64,000 bases of DNA from Pinus tabuliformis (lineage: Eukaryota; Streptophyta; Pinopsida; Pinales; Pinaceae). The stretch lies in contig CM062811.1 of the NCBI GenBank assembly GCA_031772625.1, positions 647,478,606-647,542,605 of the forward strand, in the 5' to 3' direction. The notes beneath the pieces are model-generated. The model was not told the origin of the DNA and made no database searches. It worked only from the letters and a program-made list of their open reading frames with translations. Below are positions 54,637-64,000 of this stretch, piece by piece (positions within the stretch are counted from its first letter, which is position 1; every line of letters begins with the position of its first letter). Made by a program: the position numbers and the translations under genes.

Positions 54637-55432
54637 TGGTGGATGAAAAGAAAGATGAGGGGGTCGGAGATCCTATCAAAATCTTTCTCGAAGAAGCCCT
54701 CGAGCGAAAAAAGAATGCGATGAAGGACAACTTTTCCCATATCCTACGGCGGCTATCCAAGGGCGACACATTAGCTTCCAATAGCTACTCTGGAAACACC
54801 ACATTGTTTAAGGTACAAGTTAATTTTGAAATCCCCATATTCGAGGGTCAGATAGATGAAAATGTCGTCGATAAATGGTTAAATATGCTACAGGGTTATT
54901 TTTCTGTTCATGATTTTTCTAGTCGAGAAAATATTATTTTCGCTCTTCTCAAAACAGCCCCCCACATCAAGGACTGGTGGGAAACCTACTGCGAGCATAA
55001 GTATGAAAGTACAGGCTCACTGTTTTCAGCCGCACCCACTTGGGATTCATTCTGAGATTCCATCAAGGGGAAGTACTACCCTGTCAGAAGCTATGAGGAT
55101 CAATACATAAAGTGGACCATGCTGCAGCAGGGAAGGGACCCAGACGTGCCGGAGTTTACCAATATTTTCCATACCCTTCGCACAAAGTTGAGTATCAAAG
55201 ATTCGGAGCAGCATTTGATACTCAAATACTGCGGTTTCCTACACAAGTACATCTAGGAAGAAATAGAATTCCTGAACATCCCCTCACTTGACACAGTATA
55301 TCGATATGTCGTCAAGGTTGAGAAAAATTTTAAACAGAAGAAGAGAGACTTTGGATCTGTGAATTCGAAGCAAGGAAAAGGTGCCCCCAAACCACAGAAC
55401 AAAGGACAAAGCTAAGGCGTGGCAGCCCAAGA
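54636..55432 (+). pseudogene. NonA-1 gag
   Basis: The original start ATG is at 41874-41876. After the Tat-2 insertion the frame restarts at 54636 (MVDEKKDEGVGD). The gag core follows: NFEIPIFEGQIDENVVDKWL, RENIIFALLKTAPHIKDWW, YYPVRSYEDQYIKWTMLQQG. Stops: TGA 55053-55055 (Arg expected, FxDSIKGKYY), TAG near 55254 (Gln expected, YIxEEIEF) and TAA near 55413. A frameshift follows. Confidence 0.87.
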
Positions 55433-55435
55433 CAA

Positions 55436-56150
55436 TTGCCAAAGCTGCAAGAAAAGAACATCATCGTGAAGCCGAAAAAGGACACAGGAAAGTGGTGTGA
55501 GTTCCATAAGAGCTCCACTCACAACACAAGTGAGTGTCAGGCCAAACAGTCACTAGTGGCCGAACTAAATGTTTCAAAATTAGATGCATGTTCTGACTTT
55601 GAGTCAGAACCCGACAAGGGGAATGACAAAGGGAAGCACATTATCGATGCAGAGCCCAATGCCACCATTGCCACCATGAAGATCCAGAAGGAGGAACCCG
55701 AAGATCCAGAGGAGGAGGAGCATCTCTTCCACTCCCAGATGTTGGTAAAGGGCTCCCCGCTATAGTTCATTGTCGACAGTGGGAGCCAAAAGAAACTCAT
55801 TTTAGCAGAGGTTGTGAAGTGGCTAGGCTTACCAACCATCACACATCACAACCATATAGGATCAGGTGGCTTCATGAAGGACAAGATCTCAAAGTTTGCC
55901 AATAGTGCCACCTTCCCTACAGCATCAAGCCTTTCACAGACGAGGTATTGTGTGATGTTACACCTCTGGATGTTTGTGATGTACTACTAGGCCAGCCATA
56001 CTTGTGGAGATGACATGTTGTGTATGAGTCAAGGCTTCGTGCTGTCATTATTTCTTTGGGTAATTCATTATACAGGATACTGGAGGTAGCCCCACGTACC
56101 ACCACCTCTTTGATCACTGCTAAGAAAGGCAGCAAGCTCATCTCCTAGAC
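55436..56150 (+). pseudogene. NonA-1 gag tail and protease
   Basis: The zinc-binding motif is unusual: WCEFHKSSTHNTSEC, C-X2-H-X4-H-X4-C. An acidic linker leads to protease FIVDSGSQKKLI (D-S-G-S), which is preceded by TAG 55763-55765 in place of Gln. A frameshift follows near 55910, then PFTDEVLCDVTPLDVCDVLLGQPYLW, a TGA for Arg, and HVVYESRLRAVIISLGN. The protease would mature the coat. Confidence 0.82.
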
Positions 56151-56605
56151 TAGGAAATTCATCTGTCTAGTTCGCTCCCAAAGAAAGGGGAAGATTGTCA
56201 CCACATCCATGACCCCCGCGAAGGGTTCCTCCACACAACAACAACATCAGAAGGATATGGTCATGACAGAACACAAGAACAAATTCTCCTCACCCATAGG
56301 GGTACCACACAAGCTTCAGGTGGGTAACAAAGTCTAGTTGCATCTGCAGAAAGAACGCCTTTGAAGAGCCCATCAGAAGCTTCAACCACGTCGACATGGT
56401 CCTTACACCATTACTAAGGCTGTGAGAAATAATGCTTTGGAGCACAACATTCCTCCATTCCTTCGCTTGCACCAAGTGTTCAATGTGTACCACCCTCAAC
56501 CATGCTTCCCACCATTACTAGATGCATTCGAGATTGCATAACAGCTCACCAGGGACCAAGTTCAGCAGATGGAGGAACTCAACGCAATGGGGACCATTGC
56601 TTCCT
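56151..56605 (+). pseudogene. NonA-1 deletion joint and integrase C-terminal remnant
   Basis: After SSPIGVP, where RT should begin, the frame jumps directly to the integrase tail: KLQVGNKV, LHLQKERL, QKLQPRRHGPYTITKAV, PPFLRLHQVFNVYHPQP, ending near GTIAS and TAA 56606. RT, RNase H and the integrase core are missing, so the copy cannot reverse transcribe by itself. The joint is near 56305-56320. Confidence 0.8.
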
Positions 56606-56618
56606 AAGGGGGGAGGAA
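56606..56618 (+). other. NonA-1 polypurine tract
   Basis: AAGGGGGGAGGAA directly precedes the 3' LTR start TGATCTAG. Confidence 0.85.
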
Positions 56619-56696
56619 TGATCTAGATGGATGTTGGTGGTCACCCACCTATCCCATTTAGACCCTGATGACTATCTCTTTCAGTTTTTCAGTTTT
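56619..56696 (+). repeat. NonA-1 3' LTR, left part
   Basis: The first 78 bases of the LTR, cut by Chr-1. It matches 41122-41200. Confidence 0.9.
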
Positions 56697-57027
56697 TGTT
56701 ATGAAACCAGCTCACAAAAAGATAGAAAAGAGAGATCCACGCCTTAGAATTCAGCCTCTTCGAGGGGGCAACCTCCTTTACATTACATAAATGAACAATT
56801 CTTGGATGATACAAATGAAAAACCTCCTTTCTATATATAGGAGTCTAAGTGGTCCAATACAATCAAAGCCTACCTAACAATAATATTGTAGGGCACAACA
56901 ATAACAATAGTGGGATTCTATGTGGCACAATAGTAACAATATGGGCACTACATGGGCACATCAATATAAATAAGGGGTATAACTACAATAGTAATGGGGT
57001 AATCACTAGTATTATAGGGACCCAACA
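56697..57027 (-). repeat. Chr-1 3' LTR (331 bp)
   Basis: Adjacent to the polypurine tract at 57028-57041. It carries the CTATATATAG box at 56831-56840. Confidence 0.93.
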
Positions 57028-57041
57028 TGCCCCTCTCCTTC
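57028..57041 (-). other. Chr-1 polypurine tract
   Basis: The minus strand reads GAAGGAGAGGGGCA directly before TGTTGGGTCCC. It lies just past the chromodomain stop (57057-57059). Confidence 0.85.
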
Positions 57042-57056
57042 AAAAAAGTGTTGTCC

Positions 57057-57521
57057 TCAACGCTTGAGTAGTTCTGGATACTTCTGCATAAAATTCTCAT
57101 CCTCCCATGTGGAATCTTCAGCGGATAAGTTCTTCCACTTGATAAGATACTCTGAAATTGATCGATTTCGTAGCTGTCGAGTTCTTGTTTCTATAACTGC
57201 TTCCGGTTCCAATATAATTTTTCCTTCCTCGTCAAGTTCTGGCAATATTGTTTGAACTGGGAGCTTGTCGCCTATAACCTTCTTTAAACATGAAACATGG
57301 AAAACTGGGTGCAATCGAGAAGCTGCAGGAAGCTCCAATTTGTATGCCATAGTACCAATCTTTTGCAACACCTTGTACGGACCATAATACTTTGGTGATA
57401 ATTTATTATCCTTCTTAGCTTGCTTGAGGGACATTTGCTTATATGGTTGTAGCCGTAGGAATACCCAATCACCTACATCAAAACTTCTTTCACTGCGATG
57501 TTGATCTGCCTGTTGTTTCAT
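57057..57521 (-). CDS. Chr-1 integrase tail with chromodomain
   Basis: 154 codons that form the last part of the polyprotein. Barrel region: FDVGDWVFLRLQPYKQ, KYYGPYKVLQKIGTMAYKL, LHPVFHVSCLKKVIG. The chromodomain follows at residues about 108-152 (VIETRTRQLRNRSISEYLI, KWKNLSAEDSTWEDE), with the aromatic and acidic residues typical of the family. Chromodomains of this kind steer insertion towards histone-marked chromatin. It is separated from the main frame by a single extra A near 57530 (CAGAAATAG where CAGAATAG would keep the frame). The ATG at 57521 is an internal Met, not a native start. Confidence 0.88.
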   Translation of the reverse strand: MKQQADQHRSERSFDVGDWVFLRLQPYKQMSLKQAKKDNKLSPKYYGPYKVLQKIGTMAYKLELPAASRLHPVFHVSCLKKVIGDKLPVQTILPELDEEGKIILEPEAVIETRTRQLRNRSISEYLIKWKNLSAEDSTWEDENFMQKYPELLKR

Positions 57522-57522
57522 T

Positions 57523-60500
57523 CTATTTCTGTGCCAACACGAGGTTATCCTTTAAGAGTTGGAGGACTTGTTGTTGATGTTCGATGTGATGTTCCACTGC
57601 CTGAACCTTAGAATTTTCTCTTAAATATGATGTGATGGATGGTGGTTGATACCCATAAAGTGCCATAAATGGGGTCATTTTTGTTGCTGTATGGAAGGAA
57701 GTGTTATACCACCATTCAGCCAGAGGCAACCATTTGACCCATTGTGTCTGTTTATCAGATACAAAGCAACGAAGATATCCTTCCAAACATTTGTTTACTA
57801 TCTCAGTTTGCCCATCAGATTGAGGATGATAAGATGAGCTATGAGCTAACTGAGTACCAAGACAAGAAAATAATTCTGTCCAAAAATTTCCAGTGAAAAT
57901 GGGATCTCTGTCACTTACAATAATCTTTGGGTTTCCATGTAGCTTTTGAACTGTTTCCATAAATGCAGTAGAAACTGTACTGGCTTTAAATGGATGTGAT
58001 AATGCACAAAAGTGTGCATACTTGGTAAGTCTGTCAACTACCACCATGATGACACTCTTTCCCTCAGACTTGGGTAAACCTGTGATAAAATCCATTGAAA
58101 CCTCCTCCCAACGTTGGCTTGGAATGGATAAAGGTTGTAATAGACCCGGTGTCTTAATTGTTTCAACTTTATTTTGCTGGCAAACCAAACATTCCGCCAC
58201 AAACTTTTGAATATCTGATTTAAGGCCATCCCAAAAAAATTCCTTCTTAACCCTGTGGTAAGTTTTTAAAAATCCTGAGTGCCCTCCTAAGGGAGAAGTG
58301 TGCAATTCCATAAGAATCTTTTGTTTTAGCTGGGAATTCTTACAGAGGTATAAGCGATCTTTGTACCATAACGAATCATTTTTCCAGCTAAATGTATCAG
58401 AAGTACTGGAATCTTGTTGTAGCTTTCGAATAAGTGCCCACACTTCTTCGTCATTCTTCCATTCCTCCCTTGCTTCGTTTATCCAATCTGGTTGGATAAT
58501 AGAAATGGCACACAACAATGCTTCCACATCCTCATCCTTTCTTGAGAGTGCATCTGCCACCACATTTTGCTTCCCTTTTTTGTAGATGATTTCAAAGTCA
58601 TAACCCAACATCTTTGTGACCCACTTTTGTTGCTCTTCAGAGGATAATCTTTGTTCTAAAAAGTATTTAAGGCTATCATGATCCGTTTTTACCTTGAAGT
58701 GTCTTCCCATTAGGTAGGGTCGCCATTTCTTAAGTGCATGGAGTATTGCCAACATTTCCTTCTCATAAATAGCTTTGCTTAAAAACTTTCCCTTGATTGG
58801 ACGACTTTCAAAAGCAATGGGTCTTTCATCTTGCATTAGAACAGCACCAATTCCATTTCCTGAAGCATCACATTCCACAATAAAGGTTTTTGTGAAGTCC
58901 GGTGTAGCTAAGACCGGTGCTTGGCACATTGCCTCTTTAAGATGTTCAAAGGCCTTTGTTGCTTCCGAAGTCCATGAAAATGAATCTTTCTTCAATAATG
59001 TTGTTAGAGGTGCTGCTATTCTCCCATAATTCTTAACAAACTTGCGATAATACCCTGTCAACCCAAGAAATCCTCGCAGATGCTTTATGGATGTGGGGAT
59101 TTTCCATTCCTTAATGGCTTTAATTTTGCTAGGGTCTACCTTAACTCCTTCATGAGATACAATATGACCCAAATATTCCACCTCCTGGACTCCAAAGAAA
59201 CATTTGGATCTTTTTGCATATAATTGTTTCTCCTCCAATAGTTGTAGCACCCTGTCAACATGTTCAACATGATCCTTCCAAGACTTGCTGTAGATTAGTA
59301 TATCATCAAAAAATACTAACACAAATTTTCTAAGGAATGGTTTGAAAATTGAATTCATCAAACCTTGAAATGTTGAAGGTGCATTGGTAAGGCCAAAAGG
59401 CATGACCAAAAATTCATAATGACCCTCATGAGTTCTAAATGCTGTTTTCGGAATGTCTTCAATCTTCATTCTGATTTGATGATATCCCGAACGAAGATCC
59501 AACTTGGTGAAGTAAATTGATCCATGCAATTCATCCAGTAATTCATCAATAACAGGAATGGGGAACTTATCTTTAATAGTGAGCTTGTTGAGCTCCCTAT
59601 AATCTGGACACATGCGCCATGATCCATCCTTCTTGTGCACCAATACTACTGGAGCTGAGAAAGAACTTTGACTCGGTTGAATTATACCAGCCTCTAGCAT
59701 TTCTGCAACCATACGTTCAATTTCACTTTTTTGGACATAGGGATATCTGTACGGCCTGATGTTTGGAGGAACACTTCCTGGAATCAGATGAATAGCATGA
59801 TCATGATCACGCATAGGTGGGAGACCTTTGGGAGTCTCAAATACCTTGGAATGATTGTCCAGGACTTTTTGGAGATCTGGAGAAATAGATGATTCCAATG
59901 TGGAAACATCTAGCGAACATAATTGTGCAATTACACCTCTTTGCTCCTTTTTTAGAAGCTTTGTCATACCATTAGAGCTGATTATCTTTCCTGGTTTCCC
60001 TGCAATACCCCTTAATTCAACTTCCTTTCCTTCCACAGAAAATTTCATGAAAAGTTCTTGAAAATTAAAAGCTATTGTACCCAAGGATTGTAGCCATTGG
60101 ACTCCTAGTACAACATCAGCACCTCCCATTGGAATGGAAAGCATTGGGCTAGTCAATACATATTCTCCCATGGATAGCTTGATATTATGGCACTTTCCAG
60201 AACAATTTATTGTTCCTCCATTTGCAATCATCACTTGACACTCTGGTGCTGGATATAGGAAGCAATTCAATTCTTTTGCTACCCTACAATGAATAAAATT
60301 GTGGGTGCTTCCTGAATCAATCAACACTATTACCTTTTTCTTCTTGATTTGTCCTTCTATCTTGATGGTTTGAGGAGTGGTAATTCCCGCCAATGCATTA
60401 CAAGATATGGTCGGATTTATTTGTTCTTCATCTAGGCTTTGTTCCTGGAATATATCCTCTTCTTTTGACCTTTCTTGCTCCTTTTCTTCTTCCTCTTCAC

Positions 60501-61551
60501 AATCTATGTAGAATAATTTCTTCTCAGCACACTTATGACCTTTTGTGTATTTGCTATCACAATTGTAACAAAGCCCTTTTGCTCTTTTTTCTTCCAATTG
60601 TTGTGGTGTCAACCTTGTAGGTTGTGGAAGACTATGGGCAACAACACTTCCGTCTTTATAGTTGTGAATGGTATGCTTCCTAGTTGCCATAATTTTGCTT
60701 TCCATTTTTCTTGCTAACCTGAATGCCTTCTCTAATGAATCAGGTTCCCAAAGGCGCACATCATGTTGGATATTATCCTTTAAAGACCCTATGAACACAT
60801 CAATCCTATGCTCCTCTGGAATATCTTTTACCCTTATGTTCAATTTTTGGAACTCCTCAATGTGCTCCATTATTGAACCCTTTTGTTTGAGACTTATCAA
60901 TTGGCTAAAAAAAGTGTTGCTTTTTGTATCCTCATAATGTGCTATCAATTCTTCCGTAAAAATTGCCCAAGTGATAAATTGTTTACGAGAACAAAGCCAT
61001 TGATACCATACAAACTGATTTGGTTCCAAATATAAAGTTGCCATACGTACCTTTTGTGTGTTTTGCACATTATTGAGATCGAAGAATTGCTCCATCTGTA
61101 ATATCCATGTGGCGGGATCCTTGCCATCAAACTTCCTCATATCGATTTTTGGAACATGGTGAGTCTTCGATCCAACATTAGAGTCTATGGAATCATGATT
61201 AACATTTCTTTTGTTCTCATCATGAGTTTCCTTTACTACCTTTTCACCATTAGTGACCCTTTCTTGTAGCAACTTCTTCAATTCTTCCATGTTTGTATTC
61301 AAATCTATCTTCAAATTTGCCATCGAATCCTCCATCTTAGCTTCCATGCCCTTTATCTTAGATTCCACACCATTTACCTTAGATTCCACGCCACTTATCT
61401 TAGCTTCTGTTAGCTTTTGTGAGCGTGACATTTGTTGCACTTGTTCTTGTAATTTTGATATATCATGTAGCATTTCTTCCTCTTCTTCATGAGTCATGCT
61501 AGAGCTTTCAGGTTCCTTACTAGGTGTTTGCATTTTCTTTCCTCGGGGCAT
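57523..61551 (-). CDS. Chr-1 gag-pol polyprotein
   Basis: 1342 codons without an internal stop. In order: an N-terminal coiled coil with 7- to 11-residue repeats (about 28-100; [20 protein letters not shown]); the gag core (about 136-290); a zinc motif C328-C341 ([14 protein letters not shown]); protease DSGS at 412-415; RT with F-F-D-D at 747-750; RNase H with Asp 894, Glu 932 and Asp 957; and integrase with an HHCC finger (1083-1124) and the D-D-E residues Asp 1154, Asp 1214 and Glu 1250. All catalytic residues appear intact. The frame ends early at TAG 57523 because of the 1-base shift, which detaches the chromodomain. A single revertant or a low level of frameshifting would join them. It is probably the youngest protein-coding element here, judging by its open frame. 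Confidence 0.93.
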   Translation of the reverse strand: MPRGKKMQTPSKEPESSSMTHEEEEEMLHDISKLQEQVQQMSRSQKLTEAKISGVESKVNGVESKIKGMEAKMEDSMANLKIDLNTNMEELKKLLQERVTNGEKVVKETHDENKRNVNHDSIDSNVGSKTHHVPKIDMRKFDGKDPATWILQMEQFFDLNNVQNTQKVRMATLYLEPNQFVWYQWLCSRKQFITWAIFTEELIAHYEDTKSNTFFSQLISLKQKGSIMEHIEEFQKLNIRVKDIPEEHRIDVFIGSLKDNIQHDVRLWEPDSLEKAFRLARKMESKIMATRKHTIHNYKDGSVVAHSLPQPTRLTPQQLEEKRAKGLCYNCDSKYTKGHKCAEKKLFYIDCEEEEEKEQERSKEEDIFQEQSLDEEQINPTISCNALAGITTPQTIKIEGQIKKKKVIVLIDSGSTHNFIHCRVAKELNCFLYPAPECQVMIANGGTINCSGKCHNIKLSMGEYVLTSPMLSIPMGGADVVLGVQWLQSLGTIAFNFQELFMKFSVEGKEVELRGIAGKPGKIISSNGMTKLLKKEQRGVIAQLCSLDVSTLESSISPDLQKVLDNHSKVFETPKGLPPMRDHDHAIHLIPGSVPPNIRPYRYPYVQKSEIERMVAEMLEAGIIQPSQSSFSAPVVLVHKKDGSWRMCPDYRELNKLTIKDKFPIPVIDELLDELHGSIYFTKLDLRSGYHQIRMKIEDIPKTAFRTHEGHYEFLVMPFGLTNAPSTFQGLMNSIFKPFLRKFVLVFFDDILIYSKSWKDHVEHVDRVLQLLEEKQLYAKRSKCFFGVQEVEYLGHIVSHEGVKVDPSKIKAIKEWKIPTSIKHLRGFLGLTGYYRKFVKNYGRIAAPLTTLLKKDSFSWTSEATKAFEHLKEAMCQAPVLATPDFTKTFIVECDASGNGIGAVLMQDERPIAFESRPIKGKFLSKAIYEKEMLAILHALKKWRPYLMGRHFKVKTDHDSLKYFLEQRLSSEEQQKWVTKMLGYDFEIIYKKGKQNVVADALSRKDEDVEALLCAISIIQPDWINEAREEWKNDEEVWALIRKLQQDSSTSDTFSWKNDSLWYKDRLYLCKNSQLKQKILMELHTSPLGGHSGFLKTYHRVKKEFFWDGLKSDIQKFVAECLVCQQNKVETIKTPGLLQPLSIPSQRWEEVSMDFITGLPKSEGKSVIMVVVDRLTKYAHFCALSHPFKASTVSTAFMETVQKLHGNPKIIVSDRDPIFTGNFWTELFSCLGTQLAHSSSYHPQSDGQTEIVNKCLEGYLRCFVSDKQTQWVKWLPLAEWWYNTSFHTATKMTPFMALYGYQPPSITSYLRENSKVQAVEHHIEHQQQVLQLLKDNLVLAQK

Positions 61552-62200
61552 CAGTTACCGATAATAATGCTTTACTATGCCCTTTGAATTTCGTTAAACC
61601 AAGCTTACACAAAAATAAAAAAAAAACTACACACCTTTTTTCACTTTATAGAAGCCTGATATTGAATCTGATGTATCTCTGTAATTTCGGATCATCCAAT
61701 TCTGAAATTGCTACCTGTAGTAGCCTTCTGCGTCCTCTTTCCAATGCCACAAGTCTGAGCCAAATTGGATTCTCCAAGGAAGAGTTATGTGAAATCTCCC
61801 ACAGTGACTTGCTTTTAGACTGGTTCAGTAGAGCGAACTTGTACGACGTGCCACGAGTCACTGTTTCGACCTTTGGATCTGAAAAACACCCACAAGAAAC
61901 TACAGTCTGTCCTCTTTCTGTACCTTCTTACAAAATTTCAATCCGATGCTCAGAGAGAAAGTTATGACGATTTTCCCCAGGTCACCTGTTTTGAATGTAA
62001 TTCAGGAGTCTGCAAAAAGACCAACTTCCTCAAATCATATCTCCGAAAATATCACGCGAAAAGCTCTGAAATTCGGACCCAAGGTTCAGCGCAATGTCTT
62101 CTCAAATGGGTTTTTTTTGCGACTTCTGAAACGTCAGAAAAAAGTTATAGCGAAAATGCCACGATGACCTGTTTGGAGCAGCGAAACCCTAGAATCCAAA
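61552..62200 (-). other. Chr-1 leader
   Basis: Untranslated leader between primer site and gag start. It matches the leader of Chr-2 (63628-64000) in reverse orientation. No gene; the small frames here are not supported. Confidence 0.7.
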
Positions 62201-62212
62201 GCTCTGATACCA
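62201..62212 (-). other. Chr-1 primer binding site (initiator tRNA-Met)
   Basis: The minus strand TGGTATCAGAGC, 2 bases inside the 5' LTR, is the standard initiator-Met primer site of plant retrotransposons. Confidence 0.92.
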
Positions 62213-62214
62213 AA

Positions 62215-62547
62215 TGTTATGAAACCAGCTCACAAAAAGATAGAAAAGAGAGATCCACGCCTTAGAATTCAGCCTCTTCGAGGGGGCAACCTCCTTTACA
62301 TTACATAAATGAACAATTCTTGGATGATACAAATGAAAATACCTCCTTTCTATATATAGGAGTCTAAGTGGTCCCAATACAATCAAAGCCTACATAACAA
62401 TAATATTGTAGGGCACAACAATAACAATAGTGGGCTTCTATGTGGCACAATAGTAACAATATGGGCACTACATGGGTACAACAATATAAATAAGGGGTAT
62501 AAATACAATAGTAATGGGGTAATCACTAGTATTATAGGGACCCAACA
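62215..62547 (-). repeat. Chr-1 5' LTR (333 bp)
   Basis: Partner of 56697-57027. A TATATATA box lies at 62350-62358 and would drive transcription to the left. Confidence 0.93.
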
Positions 62548-63096
62548 ATTTTCATAATTGTAGCACAATTTACTATTTTTAGCAGTTTTTCGGGTCCTGA
62601 ACTTCCAGAGCTATTTTGAGGCCCTAAATGACATTTTTTGGGAAATCTAGGAGCAACATGGGTTCATGGTCCAATGTTGCTCTTCCAAAAGTTGTAATAT
62701 TTAGATATATCTTTCTTACGAGCTATTGTACATGTCAAATGAAGATCGGGTACCAAAGTTAGGACCCCGAGAAGTTAATGTACCAACTTACCCAAAACGG
62801 GGCCCACAATTTGGTGTTTCATCTTCTAGGTTTAGGTTTTGGGATGTTAAGGCTTTTCCATTGTTTCTCAACAATAAATAGGTCTTCAAGCCTCATTGTA
62901 ACACAATTTAGAGGCATGTAGCCACCACATCTCTTCTCAGAGATAAGCTACCATCGCCCTAGCTGGTTTATTTCCAATTCTGTTTGTAAGCATATTTCAG
63001 TATTTTACATTAATGAAATGAAGTATTATTTCCGCTGCATCTCTGTGTTTATGGTTATATCTGTAATTTGTTGTGTTCCTATTTAAATCCAGATCA
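62548..63096 (+). repeat. NonA-1 3' LTR, right part
   Basis: Continues the LTR after Chr-1 and ends CCAGATCA. It matches 41201-41742. The flanking TTCTT (63097-63101) pairs with TTCTC at 41117. Confidence 0.9.
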
Positions 63097-63281
63097 TTCT
63101 TGCTTCCGATGATAGGTTTACATCACTGGCCTTCGACCAAAATACTTTGTATTGTGGTACCTTGAGGGTCATTATCATTATCGGTGATTCCTCTAGCGTC
63201 TGTTAACAGCTTACATCATTGGCTTGTAATCAGACGATGTCTTCCCATGTTCGACTTCAGATCATCTATTCACATGGTTAG
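63097..63281 (+). other. Tat-1 segment 5: noncoding 3' region
   Basis: Aligns with the reverse complement of about 43440-43640 in Tat-2 (shared words GATGATAGGTT, TGTTAACAG, TTACATCATTG, CATGTTCGACTTC, TATTCACATGG). It continues directly from 41121 after removal of NonA-1. It is cut at 63281 by Chr-2. Confidence 0.75.
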
Positions 63282-63613
63282 TGTTGGGTCCCTATAATAC
63301 TAGTGATTACCCCATTACTATTGTAGTTATACCCTTATTTATATTGTTGTGCCCCTATTACCCCCATATTGTTATTTCTGTGCCCCATAGAATCCCTCTA
63401 TTGTTATTTTTGTGGCTTTATATTATTATTGTTAGGTCGGCTGGATTATATTGTGACTCCTTAGACTCCTATATATAGAAAGGAGGTTTTGTCATTTGTA
63501 TCATCCAAGAATTGTTCATTTATGTAATGTAAAGGAGGTTGCCCCCTCGAAGAGGCTGAATTCTAAGGCGTTGATCTATCTTTTCTATCTTTTCTTGAGC
63601 TGGTTTCATAACA
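63282..63613 (+). repeat. Chr-2 5' LTR (332 bp)
   Basis: TGTTGGGTCCC...GTTTCATAACA, the Chr-1 LTR sequence in the opposite orientation. Several changes from Chr-1 show it is a separate insertion. A TATATATA box lies at 63470-63477. Confidence 0.92.
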
Positions 63614-64000
63614 TTTGGTATCAGAGCTTTGGATTCTAGGGTTTCGCTGCTCCAAACAGGTCATCGTGGCATTTTTGCTATAACTTTTTTTCTGTGACGT
63701 TTCAGAAGTCACAAAAAAACCCATTTGAGAAGAAATCGCGTTGAACCTTGGGTCCAAATTTCAGAGCTTTTTGCGCGATATTTACGGAGATATGATCTGA
63801 GGAAGTTGGTCTTTTTGCAGACTCCTGAATTACATTCAAAACAGGTGACCTGGGGAAAATCGTCATAACTTTCTCTCTGGGGATCAGATTGAAATTTCGT
63901 AAGAAGGTACAAAAAGAGGACGGACTGTAGTTTCTTTTGTGTGTGTTTCAGATTCAAAGGTTGAAACAGTGACTCGTGGAACGTCGTACAAGTTCGCTCT
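63614..64000 (+). mobile_element. Chr-2: start of a second chromovirus, + strand, leaves the window
   Basis: Primer site TGGTATCAGAGC at 63616-63627, then a leader that matches the Chr-1 leader in reverse orientation. The coding part would begin beyond 64000. Its target duplication cannot be checked. Confidence 0.88.

Larger units (their letters stand above)
56697..62547 (-). mobile_element. Chr-1: chromovirus LTR retrotransposon, 5.85 kb, nearly intact
   Basis: Short LTRs (331 and 333 bp, TGTTATGAAACC...GGGACCCAACA), flanks GTTTT/ATTTT (one change in the duplication), initiator-Met primer site and polypurine tract. One long gag-pol frame (57523-61551) and a chromodomain frame (57057-57521) are separated by a 1-base shift. 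Short LTRs and a C-terminal chromodomain fit the Reina-like branch of chromoviruses (tentative). The LTRs differ by about six substitutions and two indels. It is inserted in the NonA-1 3' LTR. Confidence 0.94.
41122..63096 (+). mobile_element. NonA-1: non-autonomous gypsy element, about 3.4 kb without its insertions
   Basis: LTRs of about 621 bp begin TGATCTAG (mutated to TAATCTAG at the left end) and end CCAGATCA. The target duplication is TTCTC (41117-41121) versus TTCTT (63097-63101). It has an initiator-Met-type primer site and a polypurine tract. The internal region has gag, protease and only the last part of integrase; RT, RNase H and the integrase core are absent. Tat-2 is inserted at its gag start codon and Chr-1 in its 3' LTR. 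Tat-1 sequence continues across the whole unit. Confidence 0.88.

Noticed and set aside
1..64000. Endogenous pararetrovirus sequences
   Set aside because: All RT-bearing pieces come with integrase and LTRs of the gypsy type; no coat-movement-protein arrangement is seen.

Overview
The window is plant nuclear DNA made almost entirely of Ty3/gypsy LTR retrotransposons. I see no convincing host gene, tRNA, rRNA or CRISPR array. The evidence is the set of plant-specific lineages: an Athila-like element with a tRNA-Asp primer site, three Tat-like elements carrying a second (archaeal-type) RNase H, and chromodomain elements with an initiator-Met primer site. A large seed-plant genome is likely. A gymnosperm is only a guess.

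Layout (names are mine). One old + strand element, Tat-1, forms the background and is broken into five pieces: 1629-2707, 16530-19015, 32652-33372, 37228-41121 and 63097-63281. Its gaps are filled by younger insertions, most flanked by 5-bp target duplications. Ath-1 (2708-16529, minus, flanked by CCAAC) sits in the protease. A compound block (19016-32651, flanked by GTGTC) sits between RNase H and integrase and contains Tat-3 (19958-31586, plus). Solo-1 (33373-37227, flanked by GGTGT) is a 3.86-kb solo LTR in the integrase. NonA-1 (41122-63096, plus, TTCTC/TTCTT) sits in the 3' region. NonA-1 is itself broken by Tat-2 (41880-54636, minus, TGGTG) at its gag start and by Chr-1 (56697-62547, minus, GTTTT/ATTTT) in its 3' LTR. 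A second Chr copy, Chr-2, starts at 63282 and leaves the window. The left edge (3-1628) is the 3' end of another gypsy element.

Within each element the genes form the usual replication set: gag (coat), protease, reverse transcriptase/RNase H and integrase. Most frames carry stops or frameshifts. Chr-1 is nearly intact, with one 1-base frameshift. Ath-1 has a broken gag-pol but a fully open 597-codon third ORF.

The most unusual content is accessory. (i) The extra RNase H occupies two different positions: before RT in Tat-3, and after integrase in Tat-1 and Tat-2, there directly behind a splice-acceptor-like sequence. (ii) Tat-1 and Tat-2 both carry an antisense ORF resembling a plant mobile domain gene, with an intron at the same position. 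(iii) Ath-1 has a non-envelope third ORF and a dispersed CCTGTAG motif, repeated dozens of times in its LTRs, spacer and ORF3.
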